Below, one piece after another: positions 20,020-30,951 of a stretch of DNA of 64,000 nucleotides. The stretch's first letter is position 1. Each line of letters starts with the position of its first letter. The position numbers and the translations under genes were made by a program. The stretch comes from Megalonaias nervosa (lineage: Eukaryota; Mollusca; Bivalvia; Unionida; Unionidae), in the NCBI GenBank assembly GCA_016617855.1, contig JAECUM010001866.1, forward strand, positions 1-64,000, read 5' to 3'. The notes under the pieces are model-generated. The model made no database searches, was not told the DNA's origin, and saw nothing but the letters and a program-made list of their open reading frames with translations.

Positions 20020-21243
20020 ATGACTTCGAAGCGTCGATCCAAGAATCAAAAGTGGGAGGATATACTTTCCAACGTACTTTGACTTCTTTGATACGTCTTT
20101 TTCCCACTTTACGAGTTCTTCGATCGAGAATGCTTTCGATGTCGTACACTTCGTCTTCTTTTTTGGTCACGTGTTGTAACTCAGGCAAATAAAACGTTCC
20201 TTTTAACACTACCCCGTTCATGTTTTCCAATTTATAGACGGCAGGATCACGCCCACGCACTCATCTAGTGACACGAAAGAATTCGGTGGTCCAGTTGGGT
20301 AAGTAACCTTTGTCGAAAGTGCGGCTGGTTTTGCCAATGCGTATCCAATATCCCGTCTTCAACACTTCACCTTTCTTGGGGACAGTCACAGTCGGGGACG
20401 TACCAAACAGGCGCTCAAAGACGGTCACTTCGTTGTTGGGAGTTACTTCTTCGGGGGCACATCCGATGCTCCGATGGCAAGATTGGTTGTACGCTTGGAC
20501 CAGGTGCGGTAAGAGATCGATGTACTTGAGAGTGTGTTGATGCGTAAAATATTTCCACATGCGTTCTTTCAAGGTGCGTTGAAAACGTTCCACGATGCTG
20601 GCTTTGGTTTGTGGATTCTCGGTGGTGAAAAAATGAATTTCTCGTTTCTTTAATTCTTTTTGGAAAGCTTGGTTCAGAAATTCGGTGCCTTTCTCGGTTT
20701 GCCATCGAAGAGGGTGAAGATCGCTTTCTTTTAACACTAGTTTGTGGGCTCGCACTAACTCACTGCTTGATTTGGAAGTCAATGGCACGACCCATGCAAA
20801 TTTGGAAAAGACGTCGATGACACCAAACATATATTTGTAGCCACGATTACAGGTGGCCAAATGAGAGATATCGGCTAAATCGGCCTGCCATTGATAATCG
20901 ATGCCCTCCACCTGGGTGCGAGTTCTGGAAAATTTTCGTCGAATGGGTTTGTGTAAGGTGTAAGTGGCTTGTTCTTGTAACCACCGTTGCATCTGAGGTA
21001 AACGAACACTTCTGAGTCGGGTTTTGGCAGCACGATACAATTTCGAACTCCTCCGTAACCTGCAGGATGGGCTGGATCGTAGTAAATGCTGGCTAACACA
21101 TTCTCCATCAGGACTTTCTTCTTTTTATAATAGCTGACCCACTCTTCACGGATGCTACTTTGGATAGGGCGAGGTGGTAGTTTCGAAACGGCTTTACATG
21201 TCCGGTGTGCCACGGGAGAAGAAGTCGAGGGTGGTGGTGGCAT
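20020..21243 (-). pseudogene. INT: Polinton integrase with chromodomain, broken
   Basis: A retroviral-type DDE integrase that should insert the element. From 21243 it has the N-terminal YYDPAHPAGYGGV motif, then a frameshift near 21050. The core follows with Asp in WQADLAD (first catalytic residue) and Glu in KASIVERFQ (third). The position of the second Asp reads WQTEKGTEF, a Glu where the family has Asp. After TGA at 20261 the frame continues into an SH3-like GTFYLPELQ segment and a chromodomain (DEVYDIESILDRR, VRWKVYPPTFDSWI), ending near 20020. Chromodomains on integrases are thought to guide insertion. Stop, frameshift and the altered residue make this copy inactive. Confidence 0.9.
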
Positions 21244-21881
21244 TGGTGGCGGCGCGAATGGGAAGGCTTTGGTCTTTTTCCTTTTTTCACTTCTGGTTTC
21301 CCTTCTTTCTTTTTGACTTCTGTCGAAGGAGGAGTGGACATCATCTTTTTAACCCAAGCTTTGAGTTCTTCTCGTTGTGGTGTAGGGGAAGGGGTCAACA
21401 AGGACGTTGAAATCTTACTAGGGATTGGAGCTGCTGACGGTGTTTGAAATACTTCTCTTGCCTCTCATTCCTCACGCATCCGTGGGGCTGCGTTTGTCTT
21501 GACCGCTGGGGGTGGTGGTAGTGGTGGTGATGAAATTTTCATCAGGGTCTCAAAATCTTTCAGAGTTGGTAGAGCTATTTCGTCTAAAGCTTTCTGGTGA
21601 AAGAGTTGAAGTCGTTGCAACAGCTGACCGTACCGTTGAGATTTTTCCGTTTCTGACAGATTGCTGCGATCCATCAACGATTGCAGTTCGTGTTGCAACT
21701 GGGATATTACGATCAAATGAGGATTGGAAGTTAAATGCGGAATCCGTTGTTCTTACCAACAATGGAATTCCACGCATCGGTTGTAAGGCACTAAGGACAG
21801 TTTTCGTCCTTCCATCAGATTCCAAAGGTCACATCTGAGATCTTTTGACTCCAGAGGTCCTTTTTATCTTCTTGGCCATCT
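21108..21881 (-). pseudogene. Pro-rich virion-type protein, several stops
   Basis: One frame from ATG at 21881 (MAKKIKRTSG) stays coding-like as far as about 21290 despite TGA near 21831, TAA near 21754 and TGA at 21465. It contains a helical part (LSETEKSQRYGQLLQRL, about 21650) and Pro-rich linkers (PPLPPPPA). The LVP-type motif near the start and the helix resemble a common small Polinton protein located between the hydrophobic Gly-rich protein and integrase; the function is unknown to me. The 3' end merges with the integrase N-terminal region, so the border is uncertain. Confidence 0.5.
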
Positions 21882-21882
21882 T

Positions 21883-22337
21883 ATCTTGGTCCCATCGGTA
21901 AAACACCTCCCAGGAGTCCTCCCAGCATGGCTCCCGCTGTTCCTTTGACAAGAGGTCCTATCAGGGGTAAAAATCCTCCGCGTTGCAACATCTTTTTCTT
22001 TTGACGGATGGGTATTCTCTTTTGGACCATTTCGCGAAGAAAAGAGTCGATGTTTGGCTAAGCATTCTTTCTGGTATTTAGACAAAGGTATCGTTCCTTT
22101 CAAGACATTCAGACAACATTAGCTCACGGTATCGATGACGTCTTTGGAGGCGGTTTGAATGAGTTGTTTTCGCATGGGTGGAGGGGCTTTAGACAGGACG
22201 GAGAACATGTCCCAATGTTTGGCTAAATGAGGAGGCAGTCCTTTCCTTTTCTTTCCTTCTTTTGGCAAGACACTGATGTGCACTTCTTTTAGCGGACATC
22301 TTTTGTGCTTCAGGAGCAAAAGTACACTGAAGACCAT
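21883..22337 (-). pseudogene. Small hydrophobic Gly-rich Polinton protein
   Basis: The frame from 22337 (MVFSVLLLLKHKRCPLKEVH...) reaches TAA near 22119, stays open in the same frame (LNVLKGTIPLS, KYQKECLAKHR), then shifts near 22040 into KKKMLQRGGFLPLIGPLV and a Gly/Ala/Leu-rich tail ending at 21883. A helix, then basic residues, then RGGFLPL and a hydrophobic Gly-rich tail are a recurring small virion-type protein of Polintons, possibly membrane-active. Paralogue-like pieces lie at 22350-22652 and 22901-23538. The next gene starts 1 base after the stop. Confidence 0.55.
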
Positions 22338-22349
22338 AGCTTGGCATGC

Positions 22350-22652
22350 GTCCCTTTATCTTATTTTGGGCTGGTGGTAATGCACCAGGAAAACTTTTGA
22401 GAATCTGTGGTAACAAAATAGGCATAAAAATCCTCCCCTCTGGTTGCTCCTATATTTCTTTGGACGACTGGATCTTTTCAAGGGTAGATGTCGATGCTTG
22501 GCTTAGCGTTTGTTCGAATGACGAGACTGTCGTTTTCTTTTCCCTTTTACTTTTTGGACAGGAGAACGACGATGATGGTGGTGTGCACTTGTTTGAGGGG
22601 ACATCTTTTGGCGTTCAGAAGCACAAAAACACTGATCACCATCGTTTGCCCA
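22350..22652 (-). pseudogene. Paralogue of the hydrophobic Gly-rich protein
   Basis: Begins with a frame alike to that at 22337 (MVISV...LLNAKRCPLKQVH near 22650). After decayed sequence it shows RGGFL followed in the next frame by MPILLPQILKSF near 22425. At DNA level 22545-22652 and 22232-22337 align clearly. This is a tandem duplicate in advanced decay. Confidence 0.45.
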
Positions 22653-22663
22653 GGTATTTTTTT

Positions 22664-22885
22664 TTATACTGGAATGAGTCGCCATGGATTGTCTTTACGT
22701 CGTATCAACTTGATGACAGACGTCACCCGTCGTGGAGGTGTTCGCAACGGACTAAATTGGGACAGTTCTTCCTTGAATAAATCCAGGAAACTATGTAACA
22801 TGCCCGATCTCTCTTGGACTTTGATTTTGGGGGCAGGTACTCTGTGAGCAGCTACCACTGCAGCTAAAGTGGAGGAGTGTGTCAC
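22664..22885 (-). CDS. Small hypothetical protein
   Basis: An intact 73-residue frame (MTHSSTLAAVVAAHRVPAPK...) with a helical, acidic centre (LLHSFLDLFKEEL-like) and a basic C-terminus. No family recognised; it lies in the late cluster. Confidence 0.35.
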   Translation of the reverse strand: MTHSSTLAAVVAAHRVPAPKIKVQERSGMLHSFLDLFKEELSQFSPLRTPPRRVTSVIKLIRRKDNPWRLIPV

Positions 22886-22900
22886 CGCTGGAGCAGAAGT

Positions 22901-23538
22901 TCATTGAGCCATCCATTTCCATTGTTTCATCAAATTAGGAAGAACGGGTGTCAAATTGGGCTTGTCTGGCATCACCAGCGACGGAGAAGTGGAAGAACTT
23001 GAGGCTACTGGTGACGCGGTCACCGTCGCTTCAGGTCGTAGTTTGGGAATGTAAAGTTGCACCCTGGCCGAAATGCCTCTTTTGCGGGTAGTGGCTGTTT
23101 TCTGGGGACTTTTCTTTTTCTGTGGCTGTGAGCTGGGCTTGACACCGCTCCTCTTTCTCTTCTTCTGGGTACCTTTGGATCGGGGAGTGGCTTTTTTCTT
23201 GGGGAGGACTTTAGGGGCATTGGGATCCCATTTTAACAGGAAGCGAATGATGACACCTCCTAGAGAACCGCTACCTCCAGGTTTCAGAATGATTTGCTTT
23301 TTGGTTTGAGTGTCGATGCGGAGATCTGCCAGTTGCGTCAAGGCTACTTTGTTTCTGTCAAAAAAGCGTTTGGTTTGATGAGGGATGTGCATTGACATGC
23401 TGTCACCGTAAACCATTTTATGACTTCTCTGAGACTGGCTTCTAAGATACGAGCACGTATTTGTGGATTTTTTTCGCGACTGATGGCGTACAAGGAACGA
23501 ATCAATTTGACGGGAAGATGAGACTGAAGGAACGTCAT
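22901..23538 (-). pseudogene. Lys-rich protein with Gly-rich segment, one frameshift
   Basis: The start at 23538 is chosen because TATAAAATC lies about 40 bases upstream (23575-23583). The N-terminal helical part (IRARILEASLREVIK) is in one frame and the rest in another (shift near 23410). It then has LKPGGSGSLGGVIIRFLL and a Lys/Ser/Pro-rich domain (KKRKRSGVKPSSQPQKKK) to the stop at 22901. The helix plus GG-hydrophobic core resembles the gene at 21883-22337, with an added basic tail that suggests nucleic-acid binding. Confidence 0.55.
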
Positions 23539-23601
23539 GTTGACGCTGTGTGAGAGAGACCAAAAGTGTCCGAGATTTTATAGACCTTTTTGTTGTTGTT
23601 G

Positions 23602-24318
23602 TTAAGTCGATGGTGTCGTATACACGACAGTCGATCCGTCTTGGCACCAGTGGTGAAACAGATAGCTATGAAATCGCAAATAATCGGGGGGGTTGGAGGT
23701 TAAATCTACGAGTAAATAGGCATGTGGGGTTTGAGTGGCATCGTCGTACGCATGTGTTAGCCAAGGCGTTCCTAACTGTTTGGCTAACACTTGCACTTGC
23801 GATTTATCTCTAGGGCTTTTAGATAAGACCACGTAATGAGCATTCAGACTGATGGTGCGATGGGCTTTACTTTGTTGAAACAAATTTTGAGTGATATAAA
23901 TGACGCTGGCATAACGATGATGCCCATTGCGCGTAAACCACAGTTTAATTTCTTCTTCGTCTTCTCCTAACATGTCGTCGTAGATGACCAGATGTGTTTG
24001 ACTGGGATCAGACACGATCCTGTCGTCTTCGAGAGGAATGCCTTCCACAAACACGATAGAATCGCCTTGACTTTCTCGCAGGAGGATGTACGCCGATTGC
24101 CACTCTTTGTACCACATCACGATACGCTGAGGTGGACGATCGATCAAATGATATTTATGTTCGATCAAACGTTCTACAAATTAGGTTTTGCCTGAACCGC
24201 TGGGTCCGGCAATTAACATGTTAAAGGGATGGCGGAGATACAAGGCCTCCCAACTGGCACGATCTAAGTTTTCGTCGATGACTTTGAAAGTGGAGGAAGA
24301 GGGAACTGAGACAGTAGA
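23602..24318 (-). pseudogene. ATPase: Packaging ATPase (FtsK/A32 type), stop after Walker A
   Basis: The motor that should fill capsids with DNA. It has Walker A GPSGSGKT (24184-24207) followed directly by TAA (24181-24183). The frame is then open for 188 residues with Walker B HLVIYDDML (about residues 60-68 of that piece) and the sensor-like ITQNLF. The N-terminal part (VIDENLDRASWEALYL) is open to about 24318, but I see no convincing ATG in that frame. Apart from the stop the gene is well preserved. Confidence 0.85.
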
Positions 24319-24548
24319 GGTAACGATAGTACATCGAAAACAGACAAGACAAGAGATTTAATACGTTTTTTAAAGACGAGTTTATTGCAACAAAAAAACA
24401 AAAAAAAAAAAAAAAAAAAAACAACATTTTTTAAATCCAACAGGGAAGACAAAAATTACATCAAAGCCAAAGGGTTAAGTACATCGATAAAATACAAACA
24501 CATTCAAGTCAGTGTACAACACTTTTTTGGCGTCCTAGGGACAATTTG
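24319..24548. other. Gene gap with poly(A) tract
   Basis: A run of about 30 A on the plus strand (24390-24421). Just left of it is TTTATTGC, which on the minus strand gives an AATAAA-type signal. No gene supported. Confidence 0.5.
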
Positions 24549-24779
24549 TCATGTTCTTACAGACTCACACAGAGGTCCTCCTGAAATGTACAGATCGTAC
24601 CGAGCACACAAGGAATCGGCTGGCAAACGAAACCCCAGAAAGCAAATCACTGAGACACACTCTACACGACGAGCCAAATTCATTGGATACATTGCTCGAA
24701 AAAAGAGTTGGTAATCCACCACAGCCTGAATACAGTCATTGACAGCCTTCCATGGAATCTATGATAAAGGTCGTGGCAT
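24549..24779 (-). pseudogene. Small hypothetical protein with in-frame TAG
   Basis: From ATG at 24779 the frame reads 6 codons, TAG, then about 69 codons (VNDCIQAVVDYQLFF, VSVICFLGFRLPA) to TGA at 24549. TATAAAAAA lies about 11-18 bases upstream of the start. Cys-rich and hydrophobic; no family recognised. The stop is read as a nonsense mutation. Confidence 0.4.
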
Positions 24780-24792
24780 GGTAGCCAGTTTT

Positions 24793-25231
24793 TTATACCT
24801 CTTTTTGTAGGAGGTAATAAGTGTACTTTTTGAACAGAATCGGTTTTATTTTAGTACTGTACCAAAATTGTTTAGTCACTAAATCACACATCATACGTCG
24901 CACAGAAGTTTCCTCTTGAACCAAGATTTGTTCGTGAAAAAGATTTTGGTAATCCTTTAACTCTTCCGTTGGAATTCGGTGTACTATGATCACCTTGTAA
25001 GTAGAATGAGTGGCATCCAAAGCTTTATGAATCTCACGTGATTCATCAATGTCTGTCCAATGGAACACTTTGAAATGAATCAGTCCTCTTATACCATTCA
25101 GGTACCAGTGGTTCCAACATCGGTGACGTAACGGATGCAATTGTTCTTTGTGCTGAATTTGTATTTTGACAGACTCTCGGTAGATGTCTTCTCTCAGCTC
25201 CAGAGGTAGATTCTGAATGTACTCTTTTCTA
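24793..25231 (-). pseudogene. Helical module, copy 2
   Basis: An open stretch of about 146 codons (LPLELREDIYRESVKIQ, then LHPLRHRCWNHWYLN, ending VRRMMCDLVTKQFW and a short tail). It is clearly homologous to 25242-25700. The LPxEL..xIY start is faintly F-box-like, but I would not name it. Either a second gene or a second repeat of the BIR-containing protein upstream. Confidence 0.5.
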
Positions 25232-25241
25232 AACTAGTCAT

Positions 25242-25700
25242 TCACAGCAATGTCTTTGTTTGAGATAATAAGTTATTTTTGCACAGAGCTAATCGTACTC
25301 CAGTCGCGAATCCAAATATTTTCGTCACTAGATCACACACAACACACCGCACAGAATTTTCCTCTACAGACACAATTTGATACCGTAAAAGATTTTGGTA
25401 ATCCTCTAACTCTTCCTCTGGAATTCTTTGTAGTATGGCCACCATGTATGTAGTAGGATGAGTAGCAACCAAAGCCTTCTGGTCCTCATCCAGTTGCACA
25501 ATGTCTGACCACTGCAACGCTTTCACATGAATCAGTTCTCTTATAGCATTCAAGTACCATTGGTTACAACATTGGTGACGTAACGGATGCAACTGTTCTT
25601 TGCGTTTCACTTGTATTTTGACGAACTCTCGGTAAATGCGTTCTATCAACTCCACAGGCAAACAACCAATGTTCTCTTGTAGTATCCATCCAGAGATTAT
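25242..25700 (-). pseudogene. Helical module, copy 1
   Basis: The coding-like part of a frame ending at 25242: LPVELIERIYREFVKIQ, LHPLRHQCCNQWYLN, LEDYQNLLRYQ, VRCVVCDLVTK. It shares about half its residues with copy 2 at 24793-25231. It follows the BIR domain by about 20 codons after a frame change, so it may be the C-terminal part of the same protein. Confidence 0.5.
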
Positions 25701-26343
25701 TGAGGTCGTCCCACTAAAGTTAGGTAGTGACAGTGCGGAGACCATCGAGCATGTTCCAGGTAAGCAGAATCTTTTGCTCCCACTCGTGAAGTGATACTCC
25801 GCAACCGAAGCACTTGACTTTATCACCTTCTCCCAAGTAGATAAATCCAGCACTGGCTAATTTTTCGGGGGTAGGTCCTCCCAGATATTTAGGCCATTTT
25901 CCTCGGAAGGTTTGGAATCGACTTTCAAAGTCGCAGTATTCAGGCAAACGCAGAAGGGAACGAATATTTTCTTTTATGAGTTCATTTCGATGAGGGTACA
26001 GTGAAATCTGCAGGAGTTTGCACAGGGTTGAATGACATCCGTAGGGTGGTAGCCGCATGGTTTCACGTGGTTGATGATATAGACAATGAAAACCAGTAAA
26101 GTGATAAGGTGGACGATAACGAGTGGCATCGCTTTCGCATTCATCAGGTCTGACACGCACAGCATCACTTTCCATGGTAGGTACGGTAGTAGTAAACATA
26201 GCAAAGTTCCCATGATGTGATACTGAATGGCTGAGGTCACAGCGAACGGCATCCCTGCAATCGCAAGGCAGAGCATCGCACTCGAGTTTTCTCTCGCTTG
26301 CGTTTTCTCTCGCATTCTCTTTGCTGTTTAAAAGTATTCATCT
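25700..26343 (-). pseudogene. IAP-like protein with BIR domain, broken
   Basis: BIR domains bind caspases or IAP-binding motifs and usually block apoptosis. The BIR is in the frame 26199-25720 (FESRFQTFRGKWP, LASAGFIYLGEGDKVKCFGCG). The last zinc ligands (EHARWSPHC, near 25740) are one frame away, so a 1-base indel cuts the domain. The probable start is ATG at 26330, about 65 bases after a TATA box (TATAAAGG, 26398-26405); a second frameshift near 26280 joins it to the Cys-rich segment before the BIR. An IAP-type gene in a Polinton points to capture of a host or viral anti-apoptotic gene; this is inference. Confidence 0.75.
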
Positions 26344-26393
26344 TTTTCGCTTGGTATTGGTAGTGAGAATGAAGTATCGGTCTTGGAAGTTTT

Positions 26394-26406
26394 CCCCTTT
26401 ATATGC
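26394..26406 (-). promoter_or_regulatory. TATA box of the IAP-like gene
   Basis: Minus strand GCATATAAAGGGG, about 65 bases upstream of the probable start and overlapping the 3' end of the polymerase gene. Confidence 0.5.
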
Positions 26407-29400
26407 TGGCCAATAACGGTAAAATGTTGGGAAGCCGTACTTGCTTCTGGTACACAATTTGATAGACTTTGACCAAAGGTCGACTGACGATTTGGTGTGT
26501 GGCTAAACGTACAATCGCGCGAGGTTGATAGGTGCTCACTTTAAAATCTCGATCCTCTCCAGACTGCAAGGCTTCTTTCAATACCCCAAAGTTCACTACT
26601 TGAGATAATTGAGGGTCAATCCTTTCACTTTACACTCCGTGTGCACTTCACCTTGTGGGTTCCGGTATTCGTAACCGTAATTTTTGGGACCGCCGCTAGC
26701 AAAACTTAGAATATTGTTGTTGTGGTGCTCGTCCGTCCAGGCTCCTAAACGGTCTCCTTCGATGACAGGGTGACATTTGACCCAGCCGATCGATAAAATT
26801 GCAACTGTCCGTGTCAAAATACAGCAAACGATCTCCTAACAATTCTAACGCTTCGTACAATTTTAAGCGAGCATGGGCTGTCACGCAGGCCGCAATGATG
26901 ACATTTCCAAATTCGTCGGCTTCTACAAAGTCCAGTTCTTCTTCGTAATTAACTATGATCAAGTCCTCACGAACGACATCCACGTGTTTCATGGCTTTCG
27001 TTTTGTCGTGAATCATCTGGAAGTAGCGGAAAGGTTCTGTCAAATACTTCATCTCGGGTAAACACGGTCGTTGTGTCATTTTTCCCCCACAAGCAATTCA
27101 ACATCACTTTAGGAAACGATCGCCTTCCTGCGTTTTTCTCCACGTGGTCTAAAGTGATGACCTCCTGGTCAAAGTATTTCTCTTTGAATTTCTTTTGGTC
27201 TTCGGGAGTCTGGCACCAGGAAGGATCGCCGGTGGCTTTTTGTTTCAGATTCAAAAAGGCATCCACGTAGTCTGCGAAAATGCCTTTCTGAGTCTGGTCG
27301 CCCATGTGGTATTCTTCTGTCTTGGGAAAGTGGTAAATTTCGTACACTTCTAACAATTGGAATCCCAGGTCCTGCGCTTTGAACAATTCCACGCTGACCC
27401 ACGTTCCTGTCAAGGCGCGCTCCTCCTGGGTGTGCTGACAAGGTCGGTCTTGGTTGCACGTTTCGGCACAAGTACGGGATAAAGAAAACATCAGTTTTCC
27501 TTGGCAATGGTGAGGTAAAACGGGATGGTACAAGTCCACGGGAGGCAAGACTTTGCATTTAATCAATCCTTCGTATTGTCGAATGTTGTTCAGGTCGATG
27601 TGTTCCGTCAACAATTGCGTGTGCCCTGCGAGAAAGTGACGATATTTTCACACGTAAGGATGCTGCAAACACACGTACAAGTATCTGATTTCTTCTCCTT
27701 TCTCCTCGTTGTCGTTGACGTGGTACAGCAAACAGGTGGCATTCGTCCGTCCTCTGTACAAACTGTCCCGCGGGTTCTGAGGGTCTACCAACTTGTAACT
27801 TTCCACGACGCATTTAAACTCGGGATCAGTTTTCAATCGGTGATCGTACTCGTGTTCCCACATTTCTACCACTTGTTGTCCTTGCTGTTCTAACTTCAAG
27901 CGCCGCTGACAAGTGACCTAGTACAAGTCTTCCATGGTACGTTGTAAAAATTGATTTTTAGTGTCACGTTGAGGGTAGAAGATCGGACATCCGAGAAATA
28001 AGCAACCGTTAAACTCGTACACGATATAGTTACAGCCATCTACCGAATACCTTCCAATGGTCTTTTTGCCTCCTCCGTTTCTGGTATGTTGGATCCATTT
28101 GTCTTCCTTGACGCACAAGTAATGTAACCAACGTAGGGCTTTGACCGAGTATTGACGTTTGACAAAGTTTGTCGTTTGAGGGCTTATGAGAGTCAGGGTG
28201 TTTTCGGGCATGAATCGTTGGCGGTATACTAAGGAACACGCTTTGGCAATGGTGCAGGCTTCTTTCAAAGGATTGATTCCTCCATGCTCCATGAACAATT
28301 CTCTAAACTTTCCACAGCAACGTCGTAAAATGTCCACGTCGGAACGACAATACTTTAACATTTCTTCCAGAAAGTCGAAGGGGTCCGAGGCGTGAGAGTG
28401 GTACCAAGCGTAGAAAGCTTCTCGTGGTTCGGTGCGCATTTTGTCGGGGTCATAGTAGTGAGCATCAGGCAACTGGATTAGAACGGCGCGTTGATTCGCT
28501 TCGGTACTGAAAAAGTGCCGCAAATAGCCTTTGGCCATTTCTGTCATTCCAAACGTATTAGGCATTCTGCTCAAAGGCATGGCCAAGTAACTCATCGAAT
28601 CTTTAAACTGTACTTGTCCTACTTGCATGGAAATGATTTGGCTCCGTTCAAAGTCACTTTAGGACGATCGGTGCTTTGTTCCGCATAGTATCTGAGAAGA
28701 AATTGCCCATCGTATCCCGAGAAATTGCGAGCCATCACCGTGGCATAGCCATGACAATCTCCATAATGTTCGATGTCCTCTAGGTTCCACGTCTCGTCAA
28801 ATGGGTCTATGATGCATTGCGCGAAATCGGCCAGTGTGTTCGGTCCCCGACATATATTTTCCTTCTTCCAGGAATCTTGCTGCAGTGAGGGCAATGACTA
28901 AAGATCGGTTCTTGGATGCACTTCTCGCACGCTCGATGAGCCACGCAGAAATTAGGAATGTGAATGCCAGTCTCTTGCATGCATTCGAAATCGAAAAAGA
29001 TGAAATTGTCTTTCTTCTGGCCATCTTCTTCCTCTTGATGTTTGGAATGGTATTTTTGAACGTAGCATTGGTGTTCCAAGTCCACGATTTGGTGACAAAT
29101 GTGACGTCGTTTCTTTCCTGAAAATACCTGAGCACTGGCATTATTGCTACGTATGTCTTGTACACAAGTAAAACGCAATCTCAGTAGTTGACAAGCACTT
29201 TTCCGCTGTAAACCTCGCGTCTTCAGATGTTGTTGGTAACAGGTAGGGCTAACAAAAGTGCGCTGACAAGCTGGGCAATGCACTCGTTCTTGTCCTTCGT
29301 CAAGACAGGGTTTAGAGGCCAAACATCCCTCACATTTCGATCCACAATGCTTGTGTTGCTCTTGATTGTTATAGTCAAAGTCACATTTCTCACAATAATA

Positions 29401-30421
29401 ACTGTAACCCAGGAATGCAGTGATACTGGTAATGGTATCGAAATGTTCATCGTGATGATAGACGTGAATGTATTTTCCGTTTTTGAAATTTTTCCCTCGA
29501 AGCAACAGAGGTCCACGCGCTTCTTGAGGGTGTACTTTCAAGATGTAGCGCGGAGCCAAGATGTCTTGCAATTTACGCATTTCAGAAATGTCACTGGGTG
29601 TGTCTTTAGATAGTCCCGCTTGCTGTAACAGGAGTTCTGCTTCTCTTCGTTGTTTGGCTCGGTTCGATTTTTGAATAGTTTGCCAGGCTCTTTTCCTTTC
29701 TGCCATGTCGTTCTTGTCAGCATACGTTCGTCCCAACACGATGGGACAAGCTAAACACATCTTGTCTTGAGGGTTGTTAATTCGGACGAGGCTCAATTTG
29801 GTGCTGCGAAGGTCGTCTACCAATAATACTTTTTTTTGCGTCCGGTCCCTTTGGGACAAGAAACGTGGGTCATGAACGGTGTCGCTTTTCCATCGGGGAT
29901 GTGAAACTTGTCGTTGGATTGTTCCATGTGTTGAATCTTGTCGACGACTTTGGAAAGGGAAAATTCTGATGGGCTGCTAACTCGATCCAAACGGGGGACT
30001 TCAGACTGTCGTGATAAAGGGAAAGTCTCAAGCGATCGTCTTCTTTGGCTTGACATAGTTGTTTCAGTGCGGTTAACAAAGAATACCACACATCGTTGAT
30101 GAACTCTTCTGCATTCTCCAGCGGTACGTCGGACTTGAAAACTTTAAACTTCACCGTGTACGTGTAGGCTGTGGTTCTAAATGTTTTAGAGGAACGTTTG
30201 TCCGTCTCTCGAATGTGGTAGTAATTTTCAGGGCTTACTGGTGGTGGTGGACTTTGGTTTGGTGTAGACTCTCTGGGACTGGATTCTGGCTCACTTATCT
30301 CATCTCCAAAATCGCTTGCATGAATTTGAGCTAAGACTTCAGCTTTTGTGCGAGGCGATAAGTCGCGTTTCTGTCTCTTACTTTCTTCTCCTTTCTCCAC
30401 GAAATGATGCGATCGTTTCAT
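26399..30421 (-). pseudogene. PolB: Protein-primed DNA polymerase B, many frameshifts
   Basis: The replication enzyme of the element. The N-terminal region (30421-29870) is charged with a VSLYH-like helical domain. Zinc-finger-like Cys/His pairs (CEKCDFDYNNQEQHKHC, CPACQRTF) lie around 29250-29450. The exonuclease motifs are FFDFE (about 28985-28999), GYDGQF (about 28705) and YCRSDVDIL (about 28340). The polymerase part has NPRDSLYRGRTNA (about 27760), LNCLWGK (about 27090), the catalytic YFDTDS (26806-26822) and KVKGLTLN (about 26610). The reading frame changes at least seven times, near 29900, 28850, 28650, 27900, 27620, 27070 and 26800. Total length about 1,340 codons, normal for the family. 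Clearly inactive. Confidence 0.9.
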
Positions 30422-30534
30422 CTTATGTACAAAAGGTCAAATGACTGCATTTTAAACGCCATGGTCACCTTTATATCAATGTAACCAGTGTCTTCCCTCC
30501 AAGCATTCATTTCACTCTTAAGCCTACCAGAAAG
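30422..30534. promoter_or_regulatory. Divergent promoter between PolB and the CCHC gene
   Basis: Only 113 bases separate the two start codons. CTTTATATCAATG (about 30470-30482) gives ATATAAAGG on the minus strand, a TATA box about 50 bases before the PolB start, and TTATATCA on the plus strand about 60 bases before the CCHC gene. One palindromic TATA element may serve both. Confidence 0.55.
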
Positions 30535-30951
30535 ATGGAAGCGCCAACACAGATCGAACTTCTGATCAGAGCTTTGCGAGGTGTAATATGAAGATTTATT
30601 TCAGAGAAGCCGACACACTACTCCCCCTCCTTTCGAGAAAAAAGTCAAGATACTTGCTATATCTGCCATAAGAAAGGACATTGGTCTTCAGAGTGTCCAG
30701 ATCGTCAAAAAAGCAAGACAGGTGTCAAAAGAGACAAAAGCCAAGATACCTGTTATCATTGTCAAGAGAAAGCACATTGGTCTTCAGACTGCCCTAAGAA
30801 ACAACAGAAGCAGAAGGCAGAGACAGGTTCTGAACAGGAAGAAGAAGAGGTTCCCTCCCAAAAGGAAGAACCCAGACAAGTTAAGAAAGGGAAGAAAGAG
30901 AAGAAAAGAAAAGAAGAAGAAAGTGAGGAAGAAGAGGAGGAAAACCTGTGA
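30535..30951 (+). pseudogene. Two-knuckle CCHC protein with acidic/Lys tail
   Basis: One of only two rightward genes in the element. ATG at 30535 is followed by an 18-codon N-terminus, one in-frame TGA near 30589, then an open frame with two CCHC knuckles (CYICHKKGHWSSEC and CYHCQEKAHWSSDC). A Gln/Glu/Lys-rich tail follows to TGA at 30951. CX2CX4HX4C knuckles bind single-stranded nucleic acid in retroviral nucleocapsids and cellular CNBP-like proteins. AATAAA occurs at about 31053. The TGA could be a mutated CGA; a 24-base GT...AG segment also spans it but is too short for a normal intron. Confidence 0.65.

Noticed and set aside
25974..26315. A 113-codon frame with several hydrophobic segments over the BIR gene
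   Set aside because: Overlaps the Cys-rich, BIR-containing frame; the hydrophobicity is a frame artefact.
30589..30612. A 24-base GT...AG segment as an intron in the CCHC gene
   Set aside because: Far too short for spliceosomal splicing. The frame is continuous apart from one TGA, so a nonsense change is simpler.
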